Origin: UBA5009 sp038043185
GTDB lineage: Bacteria; Bdellovibrionota; Bdellovibrionia; Bdellovibrionales; Bdellovibrionaceae
DNA: 64,000 nucleotides
NCBI GenBank assembly: GCA_038043185.1
Contig: JBBTCO010000027.1
Location: forward strand, 1 to 64,000
Direction of reading: 5' to 3'
A program made the translations under genes and the position numbers. How positions within the stretch are numbered: position 1 is the stretch's first letter; each line of letters starts with the position of its first letter. The notes below the pieces were generated by a model. The model searched no databases. It saw only the letters and a program-made list of their open reading frames with translations, and was not told the origin of the DNA. Below are positions 35,806-45,199 of this stretch, piece by piece.

Positions 35806-37284
35806 CTACTCTTTCTTCTCCGTAAACCCAATTGGCTCCAAAGGTAAAATCATCTTCTCCATTTCATTACTACGAGATCCCTTAACAACCACTAAGTCCC
35901 CTTGTCCTGCTGTCTCTTTCAAACGTAAAGCTAAAGCAGAATCAAAACCCACCTGACAATGCAATTTCATCTTAGAATTTGCTCGCAATAAACCCTTACG
36001 AAAAGCCTCATGATCTTCACCATAAAAGAAAACTTCATCAAAAATGGAGCCGCCAATCTCGGCACCCAACTTCTGGTGCAATTCAGCTGATAATTTCCCG
36101 AGCTCTCCCATTTGCGCAAACACGCCAATTTTTTTTCCGCCCCCAGCGCCGGATCCAGACCCGCCCCATTGCAGATCAGATAAATTTGCCAGCAATGCGG
36201 TCATGCTATCCGGATTCGCATTGTAAGCATCGAAAATAATTTCAATTCCACTTTTCGTTTTTAGCCATTGATTGCGTCCCCAATTGGTTTTGCATTTACC
36301 AAGTCCTTGCCAAATTTCCTGAGGATCAAGTCCTGCAGCTAAACTTAAAGTCGCGGCGGCTAATAAATTTGTTAAATTATGCTTACCAAAAACAGAAACA
36401 TGAGCTTCGCCAGGTTCGCCCGCGATATATCCTTTTAAATGCATTTCATGTAAACTTAATTTTTGAATTTTAAAATAGACATCCGCAGTGGCATTTTCAA
36501 TCGAGAATGTTAAAATACTTCCGCCAACATCCCCATCAATACTTCCACCGTTGCCAGAAAATTTCTTCATCGCTTTTTCATACATCTTCGCGGTCATAAC
36601 ATCATCCAAATTATACACCCGAGTCGCACCAAAACTTGCAGCTTCGTAAATTTCTTCTTTAGCTTCAGCAATTTTTTCAATACTACCAAAATATTCGATA
36701 TGAGCTCGTCCGACCATAGTGCACACAACAATATCAGGTTCCGCTATTTTTACTAACTCAGTAATTTCGCCCGCGTGATTCATTCCCATTTCGACCACCG
36801 CGAATTCATGGGAACGTTCTAACTGTAATAAAGTTAGTGGAACTCCCCAGTGGTTATTGAAGGATCCTGAATTCCAATGCGTGGGATGCACGCTGGAAAG
36901 TATGGCTGCAGTAAATTCTTTAGTGGTGGTTTTTCCATTGGAACCCGTGAGTCCAATGATTTTTGCTTTCATGCGACGACGATGGCCTTGACCTAAATTT
37001 TGTAAGGCAAGCAAGGTGTCTTTAACTAAAAACACACTCAGTTTATCTTTAAATTTTTCAAGCGCAAGATCCCAACGTTGAATTAATAATCCCGCTGCAC
37101 CTTTTTCTGCCGCTTTCACCAAATAATCGTGAGCGTCGTACTGATCCCCTTTCAGAGCAATAAAAAGCTGTCCTTTTAAATCTTTTCGAGTATCCGTTCC
37201 CACTGAAGTAAATTCTTCCCCACCTTTGAGTTTGAGTTCAGCTTTTGTATCCGAAATAATGTCTGCGAGTAATAATTTGGACAT
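35806..37284 (-). CDS. murF: UDP-N-acetylmuramoyl-tripeptide-D-alanyl-D-alanine ligase
   Basis: Adds D-Ala-D-Ala to the tripeptide precursor. 492 residues with GLTGSNGKTTTKEF (111-124), EMGMNHAGEI, the NLDD segment, the FDAYNANPDSM motif specific to MurF and a C-terminal VVVKGSRSNEMEKM. It is about 40 residues longer than usual, with Gly-rich insertions (near KFSGNGGSIDGDVGG and WGGSGSGAGGGKK). It follows murE by two bases. The accessory island follows its stop codon. Confidence 0.95.
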   Translation of the reverse strand: MSKLLLADIISDTKAELKLKGGEEFTSVGTDTRKDLKGQLFIALKGDQYDAHDYLVKAAEKGAAGLLIQRWDLALEKFKDKLSVFLVKDTLLALQNLGQGHRRRMKAKIIGLTGSNGKTTTKEFTAAILSSVHPTHWNSGSFNNHWGVPLTLLQLERSHEFAVVEMGMNHAGEITELVKIAEPDIVVCTMVGRAHIEYFGSIEKIAEAKEEIYEAASFGATRVYNLDDVMTAKMYEKAMKKFSGNGGSIDGDVGGSILTFSIENATADVYFKIQKLSLHEMHLKGYIAGEPGEAHVSVFGKHNLTNLLAAATLSLAAGLDPQEIWQGLGKCKTNWGRNQWLKTKSGIEIIFDAYNANPDSMTALLANLSDLQWGGSGSGAGGGKKIGVFAQMGELGKLSAELHQKLGAEIGGSIFDEVFFYGEDHEAFRKGLLRANSKMKLHCQVGFDSALALRLKETAGQGDLVVVKGSRSNEMEKMILPLEPIGFTEKKE

Positions 37285-37286
37285 AA

Positions 37287-38774
37287 TTATCCTTTAAAAA
37301 ATTTCTGGATGATTTCCACATCGCTCAAATGAATTTTTTGGTCACCAATGATTTGATAATCTTCATGACCTTTTCCCGCAATCAATACGACGTCTTGGGA
37401 ATCAGCCAAAGTCAGAGCCATCTCAATGGCTTTTTGTCGATCTGGTTCAAGTTTAACTTTTTCACGTGATAAAGCATCAAATCCATTATTAATTTCTTGA
37501 ATAATCTTGAGCGGATCTTCGCGTCGAGGATTATCAGAAGTTACAATGATATGATCCGCACTATCTGCTGCGATTTTAGCCATCAGTGGACGCTTCCCCA
37601 CATCGCGATCTCCCCCACAACCAAACACACACCAAATTTTTCCACCTTTTTCTTTTTTTCGGCGGCGAATTTCGTTTAATGAATGCAAAGTATTCTGGAG
37701 TGCATCCGGAGTGTGAGCATAATCGACAACAGCCGAAAAATTTCTGGAAGTTTCGACAAATTGCATGCGACCAGGAACTCCGCTAAAATTTTTCAAGGCT
37801 TCAGCGATAGCAGGCAATGTCATACCTGCCGCAACGCCCACAGCGATAGCCGCTAAAGAATTATAAATATTATGTAGGCCACTGGTTTTAATTTCGACAA
37901 GTATTTCACCCACAGGAGTTACTGCTAGAAATTTTGTTTTTCCAAAATCAAATTCTTCGTTACGAAATTGAAAATCACAATCTTTTCTGCCATAAGTCCA
38001 CAAACCTGCGGTTTCAGCAATGCGCAATCGACGACCATAAATATCATCAGAGTTAACAATGGCCCTAGAAGGATTTTTACTCGTCGACCACAGAAGATCA
38101 GCAAATAATCTTTGTTTTGCCAAAAAATAATTTTTCATGGTTTTGTGATAGTCTAAATGGTCGCGGCTCAGATTGGAAAAAACAACACAATCAAAGGGAA
38201 CACTTTCCACCCTTTTTTGCATCAAGGCGTGGCTAGAGACCTCGATAGCCACTGCCTTTGCTCCTAAATCGCAAAATTCGCGAAGACGTTTTTGTAAAAA
38301 TAAGGAATCGGGCGTGGTCAATTCTGTGGGCCACACCTGCGCCCCACAGTGGTGATTGATGGTACCGATGACTCCTGTCATTTTATTTCCATGATTCAAA
38401 ATCGCTTCTACTAAATAGGCGATTGAAGTTTTGCCATTGGTACCAGTAATTCCAACGCAAAATAGCTCTCGTCCAGGCTTATAATAAAAAGCACTAGCTA
38501 AATAATCCAAAGTCTTGCGAGTGTCTTTAACCTCAACAACAGTACCTTTAAAATGATTTGGAACTTTCGATTTATTTTCCACAACAAGGACCAAGGCCCC
38601 CCGCGAAATGGCTTCCTCTAAATAATCGTGGCCGTCGCGTTTTTCTCCCCGAATAGCAATATAAATATTACCGGTTGAAACATTTCTGCTATCTTGAGTA
38701 ATCTGGTTGATTTCTAGCGGTGGGAAACCCGGCGCTAGTTCTTCCAAACTCGAGAAAATTTGTTGTAGTTTCAT
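37287..38774 (-). CDS. murE: UDP-MurNAc-tripeptide synthetase (meso-DAP adding)
   Basis: Adds the third amino acid to the stem peptide. 495 residues with GITGTNGKTSIAYLV, NLSRDHLDYH, VDYAHTPDAL and GCGGDRDVGKRP. The TSDNPRREDP segment contains DNPR, the motif that marks enzymes specific for meso-diaminopimelate, so the peptidoglycan should be of the usual Gram-negative A1gamma type. It is divergent from the esterase gene with a 46-base gap that must hold promoters for both. Confidence 0.96.
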   Translation of the reverse strand: MKLQQIFSSLEELAPGFPPLEINQITQDSRNVSTGNIYIAIRGEKRDGHDYLEEAISRGALVLVVENKSKVPNHFKGTVVEVKDTRKTLDYLASAFYYKPGRELFCVGITGTNGKTSIAYLVEAILNHGNKMTGVIGTINHHCGAQVWPTELTTPDSLFLQKRLREFCDLGAKAVAIEVSSHALMQKRVESVPFDCVVFSNLSRDHLDYHKTMKNYFLAKQRLFADLLWSTSKNPSRAIVNSDDIYGRRLRIAETAGLWTYGRKDCDFQFRNEEFDFGKTKFLAVTPVGEILVEIKTSGLHNIYNSLAAIAVGVAAGMTLPAIAEALKNFSGVPGRMQFVETSRNFSAVVDYAHTPDALQNTLHSLNEIRRRKKEKGGKIWCVFGCGGDRDVGKRPLMAKIAADSADHIIVTSDNPRREDPLKIIQEINNGFDALSREKVKLEPDRQKAIEMALTLADSQDVVLIAGKGHEDYQIIGDQKIHLSDVEIIQKFFKG

Positions 38775-38820
38775 ATGAATATCGTATGACTGTTTTGATT
38801 TTGGAGCAAGAAAGGCTGTT

Positions 38821-39519
38821 ATGAATTCATCTCGTCAACCCAACTATCGCTGGAATGAACTTCGTGGTCAGGAACAAGTCGCCGATCCTAATGCTCCTTG
38901 GGTTATCCTTTTTCATGGTTTTGGTGCAAATAGCAATGATCTGTATCCATTGGCAGAAATGTTCCCCACCAAAAAAAAATGGAATTGGCTTTTTCCACAA
39001 GGTCCATTGGAAATCCCATTGGGTATGGGTTGGACAGGACGCGCCTGGTGGGACCTTGATCTTGAAAAAATGCAGCGAGAAAGGGACTCCGGTGCAGAAC
39101 GAGACCCAGCCCTTGAAAATCCACCCCAACTTCCTCTTGTTCGAGAAAAAGTATTGAAAGTAATTAAGGATTTAAAAGTACCTTGGTCACAAATTGTGTT
39201 AGGCGGGTTTAGTCAGGGAGCTATGATGGCTTTAGACGTTGCTTTTCACGCCCCCGAAAAACCACTGGGCTTGGTGATACTTTCAAGCAATTTAGTTTCT
39301 AAAGAGAGTTGGACTCAGCTGGCAAAAAATCTAGAATCAACACCATTCTATCAAAGTCATGGCACTCAAGATGCTGTTCTTACTTATAAGAATGCCCAAA
39401 AGCTTGAGAGTTTTTTAAAACAGCATGGATTAAAGGGGAAACTTTCCGCTTTTAATGGCGCTCATGAAATTCCTGCAAAAACAATTAGCGAAGTTGGTTC
39501 CTTTTTGAACGATCTTTAG
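38821..39519 (+). CDS. Alpha/beta-hydrolase, carboxylesterase/phospholipase family
   Basis: 232 residues of the small carboxylesterase family. It has ILFHGFGANSNDL around the oxyanion hole, the nucleophile elbow GFSQG (catalytic Ser), the acid in HGTQDAVL and the catalytic His in GAHEIP, so the triad is complete. There is no signal peptide, so it is cytoplasmic. The substrate is unknown. It is placed on the opposite strand inside the dcw cluster, between murE and ftsI, splitting the cluster into two transcription units. Confidence 0.88.
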   Translation: MNSSRQPNYRWNELRGQEQVADPNAPWVILFHGFGANSNDLYPLAEMFPTKKKWNWLFPQGPLEIPLGMGWTGRAWWDLDLEKMQRERDSGAERDPALENPPQLPLVREKVLKVIKDLKVPWSQIVLGGFSQGAMMALDVAFHAPEKPLGLVILSSNLVSKESWTQLAKNLESTPFYQSHGTQDAVLTYKNAQKLESFLKQHGLKGKLSAFNGAHEIPAKTISEVGSFLNDL

Positions 39520-39544
39520 AGTCTGTCCTCATTTGGTCTGACTG

Positions 39545-41482
39545 CTATCGTAAATAAATCGTGATTTTTTTTGATTCTTTAATTTCTGATCCTGCTGGAG
39601 GGTCAGTTAATTCCACTTTGCCAGATCCAACAAATTTGAGCTCAATATTTTGACCCCCAAATTCCCGCAAAACTTCTCGCACCCCTAATGATTTTAAATC
39701 TGGCACCTTCATCGTCCGTTCATCCTGATTTTTTGGCTTTAAGGTTACGTCCGCGAGTTTTGTTGATTCGGGCGACATCATCAATTTTTTTTCTCCGGAA
39801 AGGATCAGTGGCACCAAACCTTCACGACGGGCGGCATAGGAAGCCAAACGAGAAAAAACCGGAGCCGCAACTTGCGATCCATAATAAGCCTTTTGCGGGT
39901 CATCGACCGCGACATAAATAATAAACTGAGGTTGGTGAGCTGGAATAAAGCCTGCAAAACTCGAAATATATGAATTCGGTAAATAACCTTTCCCATTGGG
40001 ATTCATCTTTTGTGCTGTTCCCGTTTTTCCGCCGACTAAAAATCCGTTGACTCGAGCATTCACTCCCGTTCCGCCCTCATTGGTTACCGACATCAACATC
40101 AATCGCATTTTTTCTGATTCTTCACTAGTGATCACTCGACGAATCACTTTTGGTTCCATTTTTCGAACTTCGCCAGATTCTGGATCACGAATCGAATCCA
40201 CCACATAGGGAGTTCGCAAAATTCCGCCATTCACCAGCGCCGCGTATCCATTGGCCATCTGCAAAGCCGTGGCTGAAACACCATGGCCAAAAGAAATATT
40301 ACTGAGTAAATGAGAATTCCATGGCATTGGCTGCACAGAACCTTTAGCTTCCCCCGGTAAATCAATACCTATTTTTTGGCCAAATCCAAAAGCCGACAGG
40401 CCTGAGTGAACTTCTTCATCACCAAGTTGAAATGCAATTTTTGCCGACCCAATATTTGAGGAAAAAGCAAGAATTTCAGAAACTGTTAAAAAACCAAACT
40501 TGTGTTTACTATCGGCCTCGCGAACAATTCGATCACCGACTTTAAATTGCCCCATTTCACAATAATATTTTGAATTTGGTTGAAGAAGTTTTTTGTGCAA
40601 AGCCATGGCCACAACAAATGACTTCATTGTACTACCCGGTTCAAACTGATCGCTGATGCTGCGATTTCTTTGGTAAACACTATCGGCTTTTGTTTTTATA
40701 TTTGGATCAAAACTTGGGGCGGAAGCCATGGCGCGAATCGCCGAGGTTTGTGCGTCTAAAATAATTCCCACGGCCGACTTGGCTCCGTACTCTTGCAAAG
40801 CACCTTTTAGCTCATTTTCAAGAGCAAATTGTAACTCAGAATCGATCGTTAAATTCAAATCATTGCCGTCCGGATTTTCGGTGAAAAGCAAACCATCGGC
40901 TAAAAGTGGACGCCCCCTTGCATCTTTTTTCACGGTCACTCTTTTTTTCGCGCCCTTGAGTTCCGTATCATAAACCAACTCAATACCTTCCAAGCCTTGT
41001 CCTTCATTACCAACAAAACCCATGGTTTGGGCCATCAGCGAGTCATTTGGATAAACTCTTCTCCACTCGTCAACAAACGAAATCCCCTTGATCCCCAAAG
41101 CTTTGATAGGGTCTGCCTCTTCCGGAGAAAGAAGACGCTGAATCCAGACAAAACGTTTTGTTTTGTCTTTAATTTTAGCATCAATCGTTTGCCAATTTTG
41201 TCCAAGAAATGGGGCAATCTTTTTTGCAATATTTTTATGCTTATCCAAAAGTTTAGGATCGGCATAGACTGAAACTGCTCGAGTGGATAGGGCGAGATCC
41301 CGGCCGAACCGATCAAGGATTGCCCCTCGACGAGCTTGTAAAGTGACTACAGTTTGAAATTGTTTTGCCTGCAGGGATTTAAGTCTTTCATCGGGTAAAA
41401 CTTGCAAATCGAAAGCCCGACCGATCAATAAAATCCAAAGACCGCAAACGGCAATAAATAAAAAGATAATTCGTGATTTCAA
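39545..41482 (-). CDS. ftsI: Septal transpeptidase FtsI (PBP3) with PASTA domain
   Basis: Class B penicillin-binding protein of 645 residues: an N-terminal membrane helix (about 5-23), a dimerisation/pedestal domain, then the transpeptidase with STMK (S284 nucleophile), SSN and KTGTAQ, and one C-terminal PASTA domain (about 585-645, VPDLKSLGVREVL). Cross-links septal peptidoglycan with FtsW. PASTA-tailed FtsI is not found in E. coli but is common elsewhere. The start is TTG at 41480-41482, one base after the ftsL stop, with GAGGGA eight bases upstream; no ATG would keep the membrane anchor. Confidence 0.94.
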   Translation of the reverse strand: MKSRIIFLFIAVCGLWILLIGRAFDLQVLPDERLKSLQAKQFQTVVTLQARRGAILDRFGRDLALSTRAVSVYADPKLLDKHKNIAKKIAPFLGQNWQTIDAKIKDKTKRFVWIQRLLSPEEADPIKALGIKGISFVDEWRRVYPNDSLMAQTMGFVGNEGQGLEGIELVYDTELKGAKKRVTVKKDARGRPLLADGLLFTENPDGNDLNLTIDSELQFALENELKGALQEYGAKSAVGIILDAQTSAIRAMASAPSFDPNIKTKADSVYQRNRSISDQFEPGSTMKSFVVAMALHKKLLQPNSKYYCEMGQFKVGDRIVREADSKHKFGFLTVSEILAFSSNIGSAKIAFQLGDEEVHSGLSAFGFGQKIGIDLPGEAKGSVQPMPWNSHLLSNISFGHGVSATALQMANGYAALVNGGILRTPYVVDSIRDPESGEVRKMEPKVIRRVITSEESEKMRLMLMSVTNEGGTGVNARVNGFLVGGKTGTAQKMNPNGKGYLPNSYISSFAGFIPAHQPQFIIYVAVDDPQKAYYGSQVAAPVFSRLASYAARREGLVPLILSGEKKLMMSPESTKLADVTLKPKNQDERTMKVPDLKSLGVREVLREFGGQNIELKFVGSGKVELTDPPAGSEIKESKKITIYLR

Positions 41483-41483
41483 A

Positions 41484-41795
41484 TTACAAATCCCTCTTTT
41501 TAGAAATAAATTTTACCGGTCCAGAAAGATGAATAATTTGATTTGATTGTAATTTTTTAAGAGTAAGTCGACTTTGCGCCACTTGATTTAAAAGCTGAGG
41601 CTTCGTGATTTTTGCTAACTGCACTTCAAGAGATCTTTTTTGTTCCAGACTTTCTCGATGATCCCGATTGAGTTTTAGAAGATTATAACCTAACCTGCGC
41701 TCTTCCATTTGAAAAAAAGCTAAACTAAAAAATGAAATAATAATAATTAAAACACTCAACAGTGGTTTAAGTTGTAATGCTTTCTCTGAGCTCAT
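41484..41795 (-). CDS. ftsL: Cell division protein FtsL
   Basis: 103 residues from ATG 41795, which has GGAG eight bases upstream; a TTG 18 bases earlier is less likely. A short cytoplasmic end, one membrane helix (LLSVLIIIISFFSLAFF), then a coiled-coil stretch with Leu heptads (YNLLKLNRDHRESLEQKRSL). This shape and its place between rsmH and ftsI identify FtsL even though the sequence is poorly conserved. It overlaps the rsmH 3' end by 29 bases. Confidence 0.85.
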   Translation of the reverse strand: MSSEKALQLKPLLSVLIIIISFFSLAFFQMEERRLGYNLLKLNRDHRESLEQKRSLEVQLAKITKPQLLNQVAQSRLTLKKLQSNQIIHLSGPVKFISKKRDL

Positions 41796-42717
41796 CCTGA
41801 ACTCTCCTTTCAAAAATTCTTAATTTGGCACTTCGCGATCGAGGATTGTTTTTTTGTTCTTCCTCGCTAGCCACAATTACTTTTTTGCTTACGGGCAAAC
41901 CCCATTCCTTGGAGTCTTTAAAAATATTTTTTACAATTCGATCTTCTAAAGAGTGAAAACTAATCACCGCCAACCGACCACCCGGCGTTAAGGATTTGAT
42001 CATTACAGGTAGCGTGTCGCGCAGAACTTCGAGTTCCTGATTAACAACCAAACGCAAAGCCATAAAATATTGAGTCGCTGGATGAAAACCTTTTTTTCTC
42101 CAACCTTCGACACGTTCAATTAAACTGGATAACTCTTGGGTGAATTTATAAGCTTTAGTTTTTCGATCATGAACGATGGCCCGCACAACGCGGAAAGGTT
42201 TGTAAATCTCTCCATAATTTTGAAAGAGAGCCACGAGATCTTTCTCGCTCCATGTGTTGATAATATATTCTGCGGTCACGCCTTGTTGCTGATTCATTCT
42301 CATATCCAACGGACCCTGGTGGTAAAAACTAAAACCGCGTTCGGATTTGTCCAATTGCGGGGAGCTAACTCCAAGATCTAAAAGCATCATATCAAAAAGT
42401 TCTAAGTTTGACTCTGGAAAGTGTGAAAAATTTTTAGAAATGAACTGCAACTCGTTATTCTGGACTTCAGTCTTAAATTCATTTTCAGCAAAATTCAAAG
42501 CCTCTAAATCCTGGTCCATGACGACAGCTCTCATTTGAGGCGCCATTTTTTTTAAAGCTTTGTAATGTCCACCTCTTCCGAAAGTACCATCAAAATATCT
42601 TAGGCTTTCCCGCTGTCGCAGATCCCAAAAGGCTTCAAGGACTTCATTGATAAGCACTGGCTGATGGTCTGGCGAAAATAAAATTTGCGATAAAAGAGAG
42701 GCCTTTTCCTGAGACAT
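41767..42717 (-). CDS. rsmH: 16S rRNA (cytosine-1402-N4)-methyltransferase
   Basis: SAM-dependent methyltransferase for C1402 of 16S rRNA. 316 residues with HQPVLINEVLEAF at the N-terminus, FDGTFGRGGHYKALK (SAM loop), MMLLDLGVSSPQLD, RGFSFYHQGPLDMRM and ISFHSLEDRIVK. It opens the dcw cluster. No mraZ gene is found directly upstream, where an unrelated plus-strand gene begins. Confidence 0.96.
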   Translation of the reverse strand: MSQEKASLLSQILFSPDHQPVLINEVLEAFWDLRQRESLRYFDGTFGRGGHYKALKKMAPQMRAVVMDQDLEALNFAENEFKTEVQNNELQFISKNFSHFPESNLELFDMMLLDLGVSSPQLDKSERGFSFYHQGPLDMRMNQQQGVTAEYIINTWSEKDLVALFQNYGEIYKPFRVVRAIVHDRKTKAYKFTQELSSLIERVEGWRKKGFHPATQYFMALRLVVNQELEVLRDTLPVMIKSLTPGGRLAVISFHSLEDRIVKNIFKDSKEWGLPVSKKVIVASEEEQKNNPRSRSAKLRIFERRVQDELRESITT

Positions 42718-42816
42718 AAAGCGACCTTACGGGATATTTTCATTGAGCGTCAATCAGATTTCTATTACTCTAGAATGAGACGAATAATATCAAGAAGAGT
42801 AGGGAAATTTTTTCGT

Positions 42817-43851
42817 ATGATGAAGTGTCCACGCTGTGGTTTTTCACAACCTCGTGATCAATACTGCGCTCAATGCGGAGTGGATATCTTAAGTTACAAA
42901 CCACCGCAGGCTCCTCTTTTCGATCGCGTTGTTCAAAGCCCTTTGGCTCAATTGGCTTTTGTTGGGTTAATTATTTTTTTTGTAGCTTCGTCCCTGATGA
43001 AAAAAAACGATGGCTCTTTGAATGAACGGGTTAATTATTTAAAGGGTAACCTGCAAATCAGTTCGCAAAAACCGAACTCAGCAGATTCAAACTCTACGAA
43101 CATTCAAAAGAATGTCGCGATTTCACCACCCCAACAAGAAACAGCCAGCGCCAATCTCCAAGCTGGTTCTGCTGACAGCTCACCCACTGTGGCTTCCACC
43201 ACCGCTCAAGCGCTCCGCGCTCGAACAGATTCCACATCAGTGGAAAAGGCAAAAGGTACCAGTGAAGGAGCCACCGAAAACAAAACCTCTCATGTGGTCA
43301 AAGTATCTTACTATGAAATCACCAATCGTGTGCGTGAGCTCTTAACAGATGAAAGTCGAAATACCGGACAATTTAATAGTTATGGCCGAGATTATTTTGC
43401 AGGCTTGCTGAATCAATTCCACCATCGTTTACCAAACTTAGGAAAAGAGGCGATCCTTCTTCACAGCGTCGTTAAAACCGTCGAAAATGAAAAATCAATT
43501 TTTTGGTTTATCGGACTGGAAGGCTCTAATCCCGAAAATCAAATTGGCTTTCGCAACAGCTTAGAAATTTCTGAACTTGAACCCGGTTTTTTCCGGGTTA
43601 ATTTTGAAATTCTTAAGAGCTGGAAAGAAAATACTGATGCCAATACAGTGTCTTTGGTAAAAAGTTCTTATCCTTTGCAAATTGAAATGACAAAAAGTTC
43701 GGCTTGTTTCATTGGTGGAATTTTATTGCCTCCAACGACCTCTGAAGGCGATGATTACATTGCCTCAATTCCGCCATTTTCCATTTTGAAATCACCGATA
43801 TTCCGCAATAATAGATCCCAACTTATCACCATCATTGAAATCGAAAAATAG
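42817..43851 (+). CDS. Membrane protein with N-terminal zinc ribbon
   Basis: 344 residues from ATG 42817 (42820 also possible; an upstream in-frame ATG at 42775 would add 14 basic residues). It begins with a zinc ribbon (CPRCG...YCAQCG), then one membrane helix (LAFVGLIIFFVASSLM), a Ser/Thr/Gln-rich linker (about 75-160) and a C-terminal domain of unknown fold (SYYEITNRVRELL... ...CFIGGILLPP). Such zinc-ribbon/helix proteins are common and mostly uncharacterised. It is followed after 14 bases by the uracil phosphoribosyltransferase-like gene. Confidence 0.7.
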   Translation: MMKCPRCGFSQPRDQYCAQCGVDILSYKPPQAPLFDRVVQSPLAQLAFVGLIIFFVASSLMKKNDGSLNERVNYLKGNLQISSQKPNSADSNSTNIQKNVAISPPQQETASANLQAGSADSSPTVASTTAQALRARTDSTSVEKAKGTSEGATENKTSHVVKVSYYEITNRVRELLTDESRNTGQFNSYGRDYFAGLLNQFHHRLPNLGKEAILLHSVVKTVENEKSIFWFIGLEGSNPENQIGFRNSLEISELEPGFFRVNFEILKSWKENTDANTVSLVKSSYPLQIEMTKSSACFIGGILLPPTTSEGDDYIASIPPFSILKSPIFRNNRSQLITIIEIEK

Positions 43852-43865
43852 CGGAGGTTTAATAG

Positions 43866-44648
43866 ATGTCCCTGGAACAAGAACATCATTACGGCCCACA
43901 AGTTCACTTAATTAAAAGTCCATTTTTGTCCGGGGTTTTAGCTCGCTTGTGTTCTCCAGAAACCGCACAACCGGAAATCAATCGCCTGGTTGAATTGCTT
44001 TACACTCACCTGATTTCATTTTCCGTAATTCATGAGTTCGAACAAGAAATTTTCTCGCAACCAACACGCATGACGGAAACTCACCCCCAAGCCCTTTTGC
44101 ATGGAAGTCGACTGTCACAAAGTCAAAAAGCAGTTTGCGTTAACTTGGCCCGCGCTGGCACCTATCCAAGCCATATTTGTTATGATTTCCTACACTATGC
44201 GCTTCCTGCCAATAACTTGCGCCAAGATCACATCTTTGCAGCAAGGATGACAGATATGAAGGATCAGGTGACCGGTACTTCCTTTAGTGGATCCAAAATT
44301 GGTGGGGACATCAAAAACTGCCACGTCATCTTTCCTGACCCCATGGGAGCCACGGGGAATACCATTGTATCAGCCATTGAGCACTATAAGAAGAAAGTCC
44401 CTGGGCCCGCTCATAAGTTTTTAGCGCTGCACTTAATTGTAACGCCCGAATATCTGAAACGAGTCCTAACATCCCACTCCGATGTTTCAATCTATGCTTT
44501 AAGACTTGACCGAGGACTTTCCTCTGAGGCAATTTTAAAAACGCCTCTGGGAAAATTTTGGGATCAAGAAAAAGGTCTCAATAGCAAAGACTACATCATT
44601 CCCGGCGGTGGTGGCTTCGGTGAAATCATGAACAACTCATACGTGTAA
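43866..44648 (+). CDS. Uracil phosphoribosyltransferase-like protein
   Basis: PRTase fold of 260 residues. The PRPP-binding loop FPDPMGATGNTIVSA matches the Upp-type motif, and the end has IIPGGGGFGE where Upp has YIVPGLGDAGDR. The RAGTYPS segment corresponds to the conserved Arg-Ala-Gly region. It is ~50 residues longer than E. coli Upp, so salvage of uracil to UMP is likely but the substrate is not certain. GCGGAGG precedes the ATG. A second PRTase gene (hpt) follows 11 bases later, forming a nucleobase salvage pair. Confidence 0.75.
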   Translation: MSLEQEHHYGPQVHLIKSPFLSGVLARLCSPETAQPEINRLVELLYTHLISFSVIHEFEQEIFSQPTRMTETHPQALLHGSRLSQSQKAVCVNLARAGTYPSHICYDFLHYALPANNLRQDHIFAARMTDMKDQVTGTSFSGSKIGGDIKNCHVIFPDPMGATGNTIVSAIEHYKKKVPGPAHKFLALHLIVTPEYLKRVLTSHSDVSIYALRLDRGLSSEAILKTPLGKFWDQEKGLNSKDYIIPGGGGFGEIMNNSYV

Positions 44649-44659
44649 GGGACTGTAGA

Positions 44660-45187
44660 ATGACAAACTTAGATATTAAGCCCTACTTAACTGAAGATGA
44701 AATACAAAAAAAAGTTACGGAAATTGGCTTAGCACTTACAAAAAAATTTAATGGCCAAAAAATCGTCGCGGTTTGTGTTCTTAAAGGTTCATTCATGTTT
44801 TATTCGGATCTTATCCGAAAAATTAATACCGATATCACCTGTGAATTTTTTGGTGTTTCCAGCTATCAAGGCGCTTCTTCCTCTGGAGAAGTCAAAGTTA
44901 CTTTGGACCTTGCTCGTCCGATTCAAGATCAACATGTTCTTTTGGTTGAGGACATTGTCGACACCGGAATCACAATGAATTATCTAAAAAATTCTATCTT
45001 AGCAAGAAAGCCAGCTTCCCTTACAACCGTTGCCTTATTGGAAAAACCAGAAGCCCTCAAAGTTCCCTGCAAACTGGATCATGTCGGTTTTAAGATTTCC
45101 AACGAATTTGTCGTCGGTTACGGTCTTGATTACGAAGGCTACTACCGAAACTTGCCTTTTATTGGCCAAGTCCAAAACTTCCAATAG
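44660..45187 (+). CDS. hpt: Hypoxanthine phosphoribosyltransferase
   Basis: Converts hypoxanthine (and often guanine) with PRPP to IMP/GMP. 175 residues with VAVCVLKGSFMF, the SSYQGASSSGEV flexible loop, the PRPP motif LLVEDIVDTG (about 94-103) and FVVGYGLDYEGYYRNLP near the C-terminus, all standard for HPRT. It converges with the cpaF-like gene with a 12-base gap. Confidence 0.94.
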   Translation: MTNLDIKPYLTEDEIQKKVTEIGLALTKKFNGQKIVAVCVLKGSFMFYSDLIRKINTDITCEFFGVSSYQGASSSGEVKVTLDLARPIQDQHVLLVEDIVDTGITMNYLKNSILARKPASLTTVALLEKPEALKVPCKLDHVGFKISNEFVVGYGLDYEGYYRNLPFIGQVQNFQ

Positions 45188-45199
45188 TCTTTCTTAAAA

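Noticed and set aside
35552..35806. An 84-codon frame adjoining the murF stop
   Set aside because: GTG start without a ribosome binding site, no motif, and composition unlike neighbouring proteins; described only as gap content.
38827..39157. Long open frames on both strands inside the esterase gene
   Set aside because: They overlap a well-supported alpha/beta-hydrolase with a full catalytic triad and show no protein family features.
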